Source: Neurospora tetrasperma FGSC 2508 (lineage: Eukaryota > Ascomycota > Sordariomycetes > Sordariales > Sordariaceae). Taken from it: a DNA stretch of 64,000 nucleotides. The DNA is taken from the NCBI RefSeq assembly GCF_000213175.1, contig NW_009799099.1, positions 4,342,473-4,406,472 on the forward strand, in the 5' to 3' direction. The position numbers and the translations under genes were made by a program. The notes below the pieces were generated by a model. The model had not been told where the DNA came from. It did no database searches and was given only the letters and a program-made list of their open reading frames with translations. Of the stretch, positions 23,983 through 34,806 are shown in pieces. Position 1 is the stretch's first letter; every line of letters starts with the position of its first letter.

Positions 23983-26060
23983 TTTCGATGATGTTTTCTG
24001 TTAGGAATCAGGATGGATGGGAGGATACAAATAGGATACACATTGTGACTGACTGGGCTCGTGGAGTATACATACATGTATAAACAAGTTGATACTTTTT
24101 TTAATGACGTCGAGCCATCGGTTGAGTGATGCTTCAGCAGAAGGTCATTGGGTTTGCTATCCGAACAAGGCTTCAAGATACGGTACTATACGATGAAGAT
24201 GATGATGATGATGATCTGCCCGTGGCTCTTCCCCAACTTCTAACACGTACCTCCCTCCCGTTCCAGATACTCCTCCTTACCTTATAGTTCAGTCACACAG
24301 AGCTACTGGAGTCCGGTTCGAATAACTCCGTGTCGTTCGGTAATCTTCAGGATTCACCTCCCGACTAACGAGACCACTCAACCGCTTTTGTAATCACGCG
24401 TTCTTCAGTCACTTGTGGTTGATTCAAAATACAGGGTGATTTGATTGGGTTATACCCTAAGTATGAAGATGGAAGCGAAGGCTGTTTTTGGGAAGGCGCG
24501 ATGACGCGGGGACAGTTCTTAGTTTCCCTTACTCTTTGCCTGGTGCTGGGGCAGGTTGCCGTTAAGGAAGGAACCTGGACAGAAGGAAAGAAGGCGCGGG
24601 TTGAACGGATTTGGGAGGAGGCGATCTTGGTAGAGACCGGGTGGAGCCTGGCGGTCTTTCTTTCTGATCAGGACGGGAACACGTTGAGAAGAGTTGTTTT
24701 GTCTTGAAGGTTGGAAGTGTGTGTGTCAAACATCTTATCTCAGTCCTGAGACGGATATCTTATGTCACGAATGGGTGATCAGTAACTGCGCATCTAGTCA
24801 CGATCTAAGTGTGTCCGTTCTTTCGTGTTTCAGAGTAGAAACTAGACAGTCGTCCGTTTTTTTTGGCCTCATTGTGTTCTTGTCGTTGGGGCTCTATCTG
24901 AGCTATGGCTCATATGCTGTTGCTTGCGTGGTCAAAGGATTACAGATTCAAATCAATGTAGGTAAAATAAGTAAAGTGTATAAATATCTAAAGAGCTAGC
25001 CAATAAAACCCCCAGCCGAAGAATGCTGTTTTGTACGCCGAGCGGGTTTGTGTTTTGCCCGTCTGCCTATCCTCAGAAACACAGACAAACAGACAGCAAA
25101 TTATCACAAAGACCCAACCAAACACCCTTCGATCGCCGCCGTCCGTTGTCGCCGAAAATCAAAACAAAAAACTGACATATACCTGACCTAAAACCGACAG
25201 AAAATTTGTCCGACGCCCGTCTTGCTTTGTCCGAGTTCCTGTTCCTTATTCGCCTTCCGTCCGTCCGTCCGTCCGTCCGTGTGTGTGAGCGTACCATACG
25301 TCCATCCATTGCATATGCGTTCCGTCGTCCTTCCTTGGGTATTGTATTGTCTTGGGTATCCCTTCCTCCTTTCCGAGAGTAGTACAAAGAAAGTCGTAAA
25401 CCGACATATGCATGTTTCTTCCTCCTCCCTCCTTGTTTATGGCCTGTGTATGGTAACAATGTGTGTAATATGTATGTATGAATGGTAGAGTTTGTTTTAT
25501 GATTTGAAAATGATTATGGTAAAGAGATGGGGATATCTGAATGCAAAGATGAGAAAAGACCAAGAGAGCTCCGGGGGTATTTGTTGACAGTAGAGAGAAA
25601 GTAACAAAGTAGAAAAATCCCCACAACAATGCATGTAATAATGATGATGATGATGATGATGATGATGAGAGGGGTGACCTTCGTCCAAGTGACGAGGTTG
25701 AGAAAGAAGAAAAAATTATCGCCTTGGGGAAGGAAGTGCAGCATGGGTGTGTGGGGATCCGACAGGATAGGAGAGATTAGAGGAATGGAGGGCATAAGAC
25801 ATGATGCGCATAGCCCCGTAGATCCCAAACGCTCTCCACCCAGACCAAAACCGGGGGTAATGACAAACTTCATGTGAAACCACCGCAATCTCTGGGATAG
25901 CAGGAGTGAAACCTGCCCGTGAATCCCTGAAACGCCGATCATCCCTCCACATCAGGTTCGTTAGCCCTTACCCACAAACCCCCTCGCCCGATTCATGCCG
26001 TACACGTGTCGTCCCGTTCCCGTTCCGTCCCGTGTGCCATCCGACATGCATTCCATCCCA
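23983..26060. other. Convergent intergenic region with simple repeats
   Basis: This lies between the 3' ends of the peroxidase and GAS2-domain genes. It contains a GAT repeat near 24196, a CCGT repeat at 25257-25280 and a second ATG/GAT repeat at about 25638-25669. None of the open frames resembles a known family. Confidence 0.5.
25257..25280. repeat. CCGT tetranucleotide microsatellite
   Basis: Six consecutive CCGT units are followed directly by a short GT run. Confidence 0.85.
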
Positions 26061-28886
26061 TCATGGCAACCCGCCCTGACGTTTAAAAACCCGTTTCGTC
26101 CCGCCAATCTTGCCCATGTCGCCGAACTTCCCCTCTGCAGTAGCTGGCGAGTCCGACACCTGACGGTTCATGCCAGAGGCGTTCTGCACCTTAGCCTTCA
26201 TATCCTCCACCCACGCTTTATCCTCCTCACTCATTTCAATGTTCTTTGTCCGCGGCCCTGCTAATCCAAGCACGATCTCCTCATCACCACGATGGCTGAG
26301 GCGGGAGCTTGAGCGAGAGCGAGTCGAAATCGAGCGGGAGCGGGCTGCAACTGATGGGGCTCTTGGCGATGATACGGCAGTCGCTTTACCAGCCGAAATA
26401 AAGGGCGTCTTAGGAGTCGCTTTGGGTGTTCCGGCGTTCTCCTCGTTTGCCTCCGCAGGCTTTCTAGTCTTGCGGACGTTCAAGGGAGTATCTGGAGGGG
26501 ATTGTCGATCCTGGTTAGACCGTGTGGATGGCGGCCGAGTGGGTGAGCTAGAGCCACCAGCTGTTACACGAGGCATATTGACCTCCACCTTGCCCTCTAG
26601 CGCGACGTTTCGGCGATGGTGACTGGCAAAAACCCGAAGATACTCGCCCAAATCGGCCCATCCACCACCAATTCGTACCATGACCCGTTCGCCATTCTCG
26701 CCAACGCATCGGATGAACAGCTTAATAGGAGCTTCACCGTTGTTCCTCGTAAGGTGGTAGATCTTGATATCACGATGACTGCCGCGGTTGCGTTGTCGGG
26801 AACTGCGGGAAGGTGCCGGGGCGAGCGTAAAGGAGGGTGTTCCAGCACGGGAGGACAAGGTAGACCTTGTCGACAGACTGGACTGGCTCCTGTTGCGCAG
26901 CTCCGGCTTAGATGACTTCCTGTTTAGGGCAGTGAAATCGGGGGGATTCAAATTGATCGGTGAGGGCTCAGAGGTGAGGCGGATCTTAGCCGGTACAGAC
27001 TCCAAGATCTCACTAATCTGCTGCTGGAGCAGGTCCAGCTTTTCATCCGAATTTCCGGCATTAGACTTGGATGGGTTTCCGTCCTCATTGATAGCCGATG
27101 ACTCAAAATTCGACTCGTCAAAGTCTGGCAACTCGGCCACAGTTGGCATGTCGCTAAACCCGCGCGACAGTGACCTGAGCCTCGACTTTGATCTGCTAAA
27201 GCGTGGAGGAGAGCTTGGAGGGCTGACATCCCGCGAAAGACTGCCGTCAAGATCCTTACTCCGTCTTCGAGAGCGATCCGGGGTCTCCTGCTCGAGTACA
27301 CGATTTCCAAATACAATGGTTGAAGTGGTGGAGAAGCTGCTATCGCGCCTCGAGCGGGGAAAGCCAGGAAGATCATGCTCGAGGTTATCATCGAAGTCGA
27401 AATCTGAGTCGAAGGGGTCTAGTTCGAAATATTCGCCATCGGATGTCGCATAGCTCAGACTGGAGGAATGAGGCCTCGAGCCCTTCGAACTAGCAACAAT
27501 ATTAGGAGAGGGCATCATCCCACTTGCCGGAGCTCCATCAATATCAGATCCGTCAAATCCGCCCAGGGGACGCTCCTCTGTGATTAGGCTCTCATCGTTG
27601 GTTTCTGGGGCTGCAGTTTCATCCACAAACGTCCAGGAGTCATTTTCTCCTTTCTCAGCGTCATTCTCGTCGATTCCCTCCAAAGGAACGTGGACTTTGA
27701 TAAGGGGAGGAACGTCGACGTTCATGGTCTTGTTATTATCTGTCAAGTCATCGCTTTGTTGGTCTTGGACGGTCAAAGCAACTGCGCCATTTGTGGGCGC
27801 TTTGTTCGTCTGTTGTTGTTTTCGTTCATCCAAGTCAAGCTTGTTGGCAGTGTCGCTATTAGTTGGCGCATCAATCTTCAAGTCTGCTTGTTTAATTTTG
27901 TGCTCGCAGGCAGCAACCCACTCGCCATATTGTTTCTCTAGAGACTCTACTCGGTCCAGCCATTCGTCAGGGAGCGTGTATTCCCATCCTTCTAGACTGT
28001 CGAGCATGACATCCAGGTCGCGGCCGGCCTTTGCGACTTTCTTTTCCAGTACCGACTTTATCACGTTGAACTCGGCCCATGACAGCGGCGAAGGCGGCCT
28101 ACTCGGTATCGCGCGAGCATTGGAATCCAATCCAGCTACATTCCGGCCAGATTGAAGGGCAATCTCTCCATCAGCGAGAGTGTCCAAGAAGGCGGGAACC
28201 CTCTTCAAAACAAGTAATCGAATGCTCCAGGAGTTTAGGAGTCTGCTGAGACGAGCCAAATTCGGTAAAGTTTGCATGATAGTAGCCGTAAGAAATGCTG
28301 TAAGGTCGTCCATATGGGAATAGCTGGGGAGAGGTCGGCTTGAGCCCAGGATAGGAGAACCGAAGGCTGATAGCGGAACGATATGGTTGCGCAGGACATG
28401 GTTCTTGATTTCCTCGATATCGATCTCCTCCATGTCCTTGTATATCTCGTCCACGCGCTTCTCATACTTGGCAACTTCGGCAGCAGGCAGGCTGCCACAG
28501 TACAGCTTGTCGGAGAGCTGGGATGCGGATTCAAACTTCCTTCTCTTCAAGTCGGGCACCTGAAAGCCAGCGGAGCTTGCGCCGGACGGCCAGGGCCACG
28601 ATGAGAGCTCATCAAGCCATTCCTGAATCTTGTTGCTAGCAATGGCGGCTCGGAGAGCAAAGGCCTGCTCAGTTGGAGAGGCGGAAGCCATGCATGCCCT
28701 GAATTCCCCCGTAGGGTTCCGTATGGTATCGAGTGCGGTGCGCGGGGTGAGGTTGGACAAGAGGTCGTCGTTTTCGCGGTAGTGCCGGGGAGGCGATTCG
28801 GTAGAGGATCGCGGGGGGCGGCTACGCGGGGTGACGACCGCGAGGGCGTGGGAGAGATTGGGAGAGGAGGAGGGGGATCTGGTCAT
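26061..28886 (-). CDS. GAS2-domain protein, possible microtubule-associated protein
   Basis: A single uninterrupted frame encodes 941 residues. Residues 40-330 are predicted largely helical (for example TEQAFALRAAIASNKIQEWL and the WLDRVESLEKQYGEW region). The middle third is acidic and Ser-rich. Near residues 695-765 there is a GAS2-like (GAR) module: DIKIYHL, LFIRCVGENGERVMVRIGGG, then WADLGEYLRVFASHH. The tail is rich in Ser/Arg (SRSISTRSRSSSR). In animal GAS2 and spectraplakin proteins this module binds microtubules, so a cytoskeletal role is a reasonable inference, but I do not recognise a named fungal orthologue. The ATG at 28886 starts a frame that has no splice-like break, and the protein ends in a basic stretch (KRVFKRQGGLP). 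Confidence 0.82.
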   Translation of the reverse strand: MTRSPSSSPNLSHALAVVTPRSRPPRSSTESPPRHYRENDDLLSNLTPRTALDTIRNPTGEFRACMASASPTEQAFALRAAIASNKIQEWLDELSSWPWPSGASSAGFQVPDLKRRKFESASQLSDKLYCGSLPAAEVAKYEKRVDEIYKDMEEIDIEEIKNHVLRNHIVPLSAFGSPILGSSRPLPSYSHMDDLTAFLTATIMQTLPNLARLSRLLNSWSIRLLVLKRVPAFLDTLADGEIALQSGRNVAGLDSNARAIPSRPPSPLSWAEFNVIKSVLEKKVAKAGRDLDVMLDSLEGWEYTLPDEWLDRVESLEKQYGEWVAACEHKIKQADLKIDAPTNSDTANKLDLDERKQQQTNKAPTNGAVALTVQDQQSDDLTDNNKTMNVDVPPLIKVHVPLEGIDENDAEKGENDSWTFVDETAAPETNDESLITEERPLGGFDGSDIDGAPASGMMPSPNIVASSKGSRPHSSSLSYATSDGEYFELDPFDSDFDFDDNLEHDLPGFPRSRRDSSFSTTSTIVFGNRVLEQETPDRSRRRSKDLDGSLSRDVSPPSSPPRFSRSKSRLRSLSRGFSDMPTVAELPDFDESNFESSAINEDGNPSKSNAGNSDEKLDLLQQQISEILESVPAKIRLTSEPSPINLNPPDFTALNRKSSKPELRNRSQSSLSTRSTLSSRAGTPSFTLAPAPSRSSRQRNRGSHRDIKIYHLTRNNGEAPIKLFIRCVGENGERVMVRIGGGWADLGEYLRVFASHHRRNVALEGKVEVNMPRVTAGGSSSPTRPPSTRSNQDRQSPPDTPLNVRKTRKPAEANEENAGTPKATPKTPFISAGKATAVSSPRAPSVAARSRSISTRSRSSSRLSHRGDEEIVLGLAGPRTKNIEMSEEDKAWVEDMKAKVQNASGMNRQVSDSPATAEGKFGDMGKIGGTKRVFKRQGGLP

Positions 28887-31800
28887 GGTATTCGGTGTTC
28901 GTTGTAGGTCTTGTTCTCATGGGCGTGTGGTATGTCCGGCTGGAGCGCAGCATAACGGCGCGGTTTCGTATTCGTCTATGAACCTGGGGATCTCGCAGAT
29001 ACGATGCTGTCGTCGGCTCCCATAGTCTAAACGAAGTTGAATCGGGGAGTGTCTCGTTGGGAGTCGGACACCGCCTGGAGCAATGTCGTCTTCCGCAGTC
29101 GATTCGGGGGAGGAAGAAGCGGTTTGATATAGTCGCAGAGCTCGGGGATCGAAGGTGATTATGGTGGGTGGTAGAGATATGTCGTAGGCAGAGGCACTAG
29201 AGGTAGGTTATTGGAGTTGAAAGGGCTGGCAGGCGGTCGCCGATTACCGGTCGCCAGTCGCCAGTTGTGAGAATTAGAAAGCCAGGAGATCAGGCAGGTA
29301 CGGCCGGATCCTGAGCTTATGAATATGATGACAACGGAAGGTGCGTCGTAGTAGGTAGCTCTTTCCGTGGCCGTGAACAATGGTGGTTGCACACAGAATG
29401 AAACAGCAAGTGTACCCGACCAGTCGCAAATCTGAAATTACGGGAGGTACTGAGGGAGGTACTGAAGGAGGTACTGGAGATAGTATCGACAGTAATACGA
29501 CGGTCCGTAGATGTGTGTAGGCAGGTACCTAGGACACAAACAAGCAACTTGACTTGTCGCAAACTGGCGGAAGCAGCAATCAATGCGGGGAATGGAGGTC
29601 CGAGGTACGCTACTGGTACGCAGGAGAACACGCAGAAGACGCAGGAGGGACTGCGCTAGAACGAGAGTGCGGTCGATCAGGTGGATGGCTCTAGGAGTAG
29701 CACAAAGACGGAACGCATGTACGTAACAATGCAGAACAGCCGGCGCCGGGATTGGATCAAACGAATTGTATGTACAAAGGACGGCGCAAAGGGGGCTCGC
29801 GAGAGAGGGTAGCAACGAAAGACGGGAGCCGTCGTCCGTGGAGGGGAATGGAAACTAGCGTAGGGAAAAAAGGAATGAATGGCGGCAGCGCGCAGGTTCT
29901 AGCAGGCCAGATTCAAACGAATGGCAGCTCGAATTCAGCAGAAAGCCGAGCAGTAATTGGATGCAAGTCAGAACAAGTGGATGAGGCGGATCACGGTCGG
30001 TCGAGGGCCATCAATGAGATGAACAAGATGGAACAAGTGTGGACTTTTTTGGGACCTGGACTAAGACCGACCCAGACCCACACGCACCACTGCCAGGCCC
30101 GGACTCCTTTCGCTTAGGGCCCGATTGGGTTTAGCGATGCTGTTCCAGACATTATCCAACGGCATATGGGGAGAATTTGCAGCTTTTGATTCGCCGCTTT
30201 CAGCCCTCTGGTACTATGCGCTTGACTCTGTTTGGGCCCGACATTTCAATTTGCACCCTGTCTGATGGTCGTGTGCTGTCCTGAGTGGACTCCTGGCTGT
30301 CTTCCGCCCCGGCCGGTTGCTCGCCCGCTGCCCGTTGCCGTTGCGATGGCTCGGTTGCGGGTACGGTTCCAACGTCTCAACAGGTGAAAGAAGATTGCTC
30401 CCGGGGGGGCTGCTGTTGGGTTCCGGTCAGTGTGACCTCGGCGATGCCCTTAACAGGTACCACGCCATGAGGGCTCCGAGGGGATACCCGCGCCATCACC
30501 CCCCTTGGGATGGTCGACGACGTGGAAACCGTACAGCTTTGCGCGCGGGACTCCAGAATGCCATGAACGGGGGAGCAGGGACAGGCCAATGTCGGACAGG
30601 GGCAGAACAGGAGCGAGCAGGGGGGACATGGTTATTAGAATGGACTGTACTATCACCAATCAGGACTAACTCACGATGACCACGGCTCCAGTCCCGACCT
30701 GTTCCTGGATCAGGCTCGCCTGTGAGTGTCGGGTGTGTGTGGGGAAATGTACGCTGCTGTCATCACTCCGCCCTGAAGCCAGGACAAGACTGGACCGCCA
30801 AAGCAAGGCATCGCCGTCCGGCAACATGTTGGCTGTGATGAGGCCGCAATCTGACCACCACGGCCGATGCGATCCCGATCCGACCACGCCGGCCTTCATG
30901 CCTCACTTCCGTTCGCATCGCTTGTGCCAACAAATCACTAAGACAGCCGCAGTGTCGCAGTGCCGCGCTGCTGAAGATCTCAATAGGCGCTTGGCGAGGC
31001 TCTTGTGCGCGTGTCCAAGGCTTGGGAATCTAGTAGCATACCATACACTACACAGTAAAGGGTGATGCAACTCCACCTCGTTGAAACCCCGATTCGGTTC
31101 ATTCTCAACTGTTCAGGCTGCAGTAAGGGCCGGTCTCAGTGTCCGTCCGGACTTTGACCATACAGGTTGAGGCGCAGCTTGTTCACTGGTCGACTTGTTT
31201 CTGCACCTTTGCTGCAGATGGTGACGTGGGATGGACGCAGTTAGGCTTTCCCATCCAACCAGGGCAATCTCACCCGGCCTCACTGTGGAAAAAAAAAGAA
31301 AGAAAGAAAGAACTCAGGTCACTCCAGGGCAGCCGCGCGTTATCTCTTGACCAACTTGGCAAAAGTTGCAAGAACAACCACCAATGGAGAGAAATCCTCA
31401 AGATCCGATCACATCGTGTTCATCGCTCTTACCATAAATAACTTTGGCACATATCATCACCCTGCATCGATGATCTCCTCCTCCCCCGCACGAGTCAAAG
31501 CCACTGCAGTGTTGGAGAAATCCCGGTTTCGTGACTAAACAATATCATCTCCCTTCATCTCTCTCTCTGTTTAACAAAGTCCTGGAATTACCATGGTCGA
31601 AGCTGTGTTCGATTGCTCATTTTGACATCTTTCCGGCTCTCATTGCCCTAAGCCCTCCAACAAAGCCTGTACTGATACCCCGTGTCGTTGTCCTTGTCCC
31701 AATATTTTCAATACCAAAAAAAAATCACAAATCAAATCCTCATCTTCTCCTTTTAACGCCATTGTACCGGTTTTCTGTACGCAGCGCCCAGTGTCATCAA

Positions 31801-31964
31801 GTACCCATCATGATCACCCGTTTGCCATCAACGGAGCAGAAATCTCCAAAGACAAAAAGAAAGCACTAGAAGCCGAACGCCATTGCCAGTTCCTCCGGTC
31901 AGACGCCCCATCCAATGCGAAAGAATGAGCAAAAACAAGAAAAGAAAGAAAGAAAGAAAATCCC
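28887..31964. other. Intergenic region between the GAS2-domain and zinc-cluster genes
   Basis: About 3.1 kb has no recognisable gene. It should contain the promoter and long leader of the GAS2-domain gene (minus strand) and the 3' end of the regulator gene. Three 12-bp tandem units (ggaggtactgaN) lie at 29443-29478. Confidence 0.5.
29443..29478. repeat. 12-bp tandem repeat, three copies
   Basis: Three head-to-tail units of ggaggtactgag/a differ only in their last two bases. The repeat lies in the upstream region of the GAS2-domain gene. Confidence 0.75.
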
Positions 31965-34806
31965 TTAGCAGACAGCCGCGGGGACAGCATTGCTGTTGCA
32001 CGGTCCATCAAACATCCACTCGTCGTCGTTCTCGTGGCTCATGGTAAACGCTTCCATGAAATCGCCTTCTACGGCTTCAGGATCGAGAATGCTACCAAAA
32101 GCATCGTCGAAATAATTGGCCATGGCGCCGTTGGTGTCACACTCCATGGCGGTGGTCTGAACCTCCTCATACGCGGTCGTATCTACCGGAGGGGTCAAGC
32201 CTGCCGATGACATGTCCTCAACGTCAGTTTGCGGCGGCGTGCTGCCGCCACTGTCCACGTTCACCAGGACCAAAGCACCTGGTCCATGCCCTACCCCCGA
32301 TACCATGGCATCTGCTTGGGGAGGACGATAGAAGGTGGTGTTGGTCGATGGGGAAAATGAGCTGGTCTCAGGTGGTGGCGTTGGCTCCTTCTGTGGTCCC
32401 AGGTGAACCTGATGTCCAAGGCTTACCGGAGCTGCCTGAGGACCCTGAGGGCTGACAGCGGTGGCCTTGTGACGAGCCTCTACTCCCATCAAGAACCCGT
32501 GTGCAAACTCGGCCGCTGCGTACATGCCGCGTAGCTGGAGAAGCAGCTTCGCGCACACCTCAAAGTCGCGGCGTGCTTGTTGACTGAGCTCAGGATCCGG
32601 AGACCGGCTATGGAGCAGGTGAACTGTCATGGCTGGCAGTGTTACCGTGACAGCTGTGGTGGGCAGATATTTAGCCAGTCCATGGCGCAAAAGATCTTCT
32701 GCCATTCTCGTCACCATGGTGGCCGCGTGGTGCACTTTGCTCCGAGCCTGCTGGGCAATCAAGCTAGTCTGAGCGGGTTGAGTAGCGGCCTGCTCCATGG
32801 TCAAGTAGTGCGGCCTGTGCAGCGCTGAGACAGTCGTGTGGTAGACCATGTGGAGGAGAGTACGGTGAACAGCCACTGGCTGGTCCTCCTCCGCGAGGGC
32901 CTCAGTCAGGAGTGGTCTGTATTGGCAGTCCTCAGGCAACTGTAACCGCCAGCTCTCCAACATCTGATCAACCTTCTGGACTTCCTGGATGTTGTTCAGG
33001 CTTTTGTTCGGGAACAGCATGGTGGTGCCGGACGTTGTTTGACCGGCTGGGAGACCACCATCGTGATTGAGAACCGTGTACTGGGTCTTAATCATGTGGC
33101 TGATAGCAACGCAAATGCGCGCTTTCTGGATACATAACCGGGCAAGCTGTCGCTGTGTGGCGACATTTCTGACAACAGCGCAGTTGGGGCCAAGCAGTTG
33201 GTTATCGGCCGGAAGCTCCACAATCTCAAAATCAGATTCCTCCAGCATGGGCACGTCAAAGTCTTCGTCCTTGATCCGGGTCGGTCGGCGCATTCCTAGC
33301 GCAATAAGACGGTCGCGCATGAAGCAGCACCACCAGATCCGTTTCCACAGTTTCTTTTGCGCAGGCGGCATGGCCAAGTTCGCCGGATTGCGGTGGATGC
33401 CAATGGTGAGCCCCAATGAAATCGCAACTCCGATCCAGTGCCAGGTATCTTTTTGATCCTCTGGTGTTTCGTACCAGTAGGTCATGAGAAGAAGAGCCTG
33501 GACCAGATCGAGACGGTCCTTTTCGACATCGCAATCATACAGAACCCGAGTTCTCATGAACAGCTCCTTCCGAGCGTTCCTACGGCTCCCTAGCCCGGCC
33601 GCGTCCAAATACTTCTGGTCCACAAAGTTGGACCCCGCAAACATAACGGCTTGGTAGAGGACCAGGCTTATTTGGCCCGATTGCCCGTTGGAGTGAATGG
33701 CGGTAAGGAACTGACGCAGTTCGAGGAGTGGCATGTACGGATGAACATATTCGATATAAGCCTTGAGCATGGCATTTTGCACCTCAGGCGACGGAATCGT
33801 AAAGGCCCCCTTGGCCATCATGTATTGCACATCGACTGCGTCCTTGGGCGGGAGTGGCTTGAAGAAATTCGGAAGATTCGGGGAGACGGTCCGGTTGGGT
33901 TTTGGTTGGAGGTTTGGTTGCAGGAAAGGTTGTGATGGGGGAGTCGAAACCGAGATAGGTGTTGGTCGTGGGTTCACAACCGTCGCGGAAGGGTTGGTGA
34001 GGTTTCCGGGCATGGTCGTCATCAGCTGTGGGTTTTGCCAAAGACGCGCGCTAGTTTCGGGGATACTTGGGTTATTCCAAAGTCCTTGAGTTTGTGTCGC
34101 TTGGGCGTCTGTTACGACGTAATTCAGTCAGACAAGGCTTCTTCACAACCGCAATATTTGGGATAGACTGATGGCTTACAAAGAGGCTGCATCAGGGCAT
34201 TTCCCATGGAAAGAGGGAGTCCAGCTCCATTCATCATCTGGAAACCAGCCATGAGCGAGGCATTGGCATGGGCAGCAAGCTGCTGACTAGAGAGGATCGG
34301 TTGATGACCGAGTGTCCTGGCGCCAAATTCACCGCTGACAGCCGCAACTCCATTGGGAACTGCTTGTCCGGCCAACATGTTCTTCCTACACAGAGGGAAA
34401 AGGCAATGGCGTTAGCCACTGCTCGGGTTACTTGGTCCTGAAGATTGGGGAGGCATGGATGCCGAGGCACTCACTTGCGACGCCGACTCTCCATAACCAC
34501 ACATTCGACCCGGTCCCACTTGCAGTTGTTACAAGGCAGACCGCCCTCGACAACGTTGCAGCGTACTTTACGGTTCCGACATGTCAAACAGGCCCGAGCT
34601 GCACGTCTTTTTGCTGGCCTGGGGTTCTGGCTATCTGCGGGAATGGCTTTTGATGGTCGCTTCTTGGAAGGGGTCGCGGCTTCGATCCTTGCGAGGGAAC
34701 TCGGTTTCTCTTCACATGGCGACGTACATACTGGTCCTGTTGACTCGTTTTCCGTCGATGGGCTCGGCGAGGGAGTGCACTGTGATCCTTCCCCGGAATC
34801 AGACAT
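31965..34806 (-). CDS. Zn2Cys6 transcription factor, FarA/FarB (CTF1)-like
   Basis: The predicted product has 893 residues. Exons on the minus strand are 34806-34475, 34385-34180 and 34108-31965, with introns of 89 and 71 bp. The zinc cluster CLTCRNRKVRC...CNNC...C has its six cysteines at 73, 76, 83, 92, 95 and 102, preceded by the basic stretch AKRRAARA. The fungal regulatory domain (Fungal_trans) is very close to the FarA/FarB/cutinase transcription factor 1 family: DAVDVQYMMAKGAFTIPSP, MLKAYIEYVHPYMPLLEL, LMTYWYETPEDQKDTWHW and MRRPTRIKDEDFDVPML. Members activate fatty-acid use and, in pathogens, cutinase genes through CCTCGG sites. The tail is acidic with aromatic residues (FDDAFGSIL, DEWMFD), a plausible activation region. 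I cannot tell FarA from FarB with certainty; FarB (CTF1-beta) seems more likely. The start at 34806 is the first ATG of the frame. Confidence 0.88.

Noticed and set aside
24300-24340. T-loop-like ggttcgaat
   Set aside because: The flanking bases do not form a T-stem and there is no tRNA body around it.
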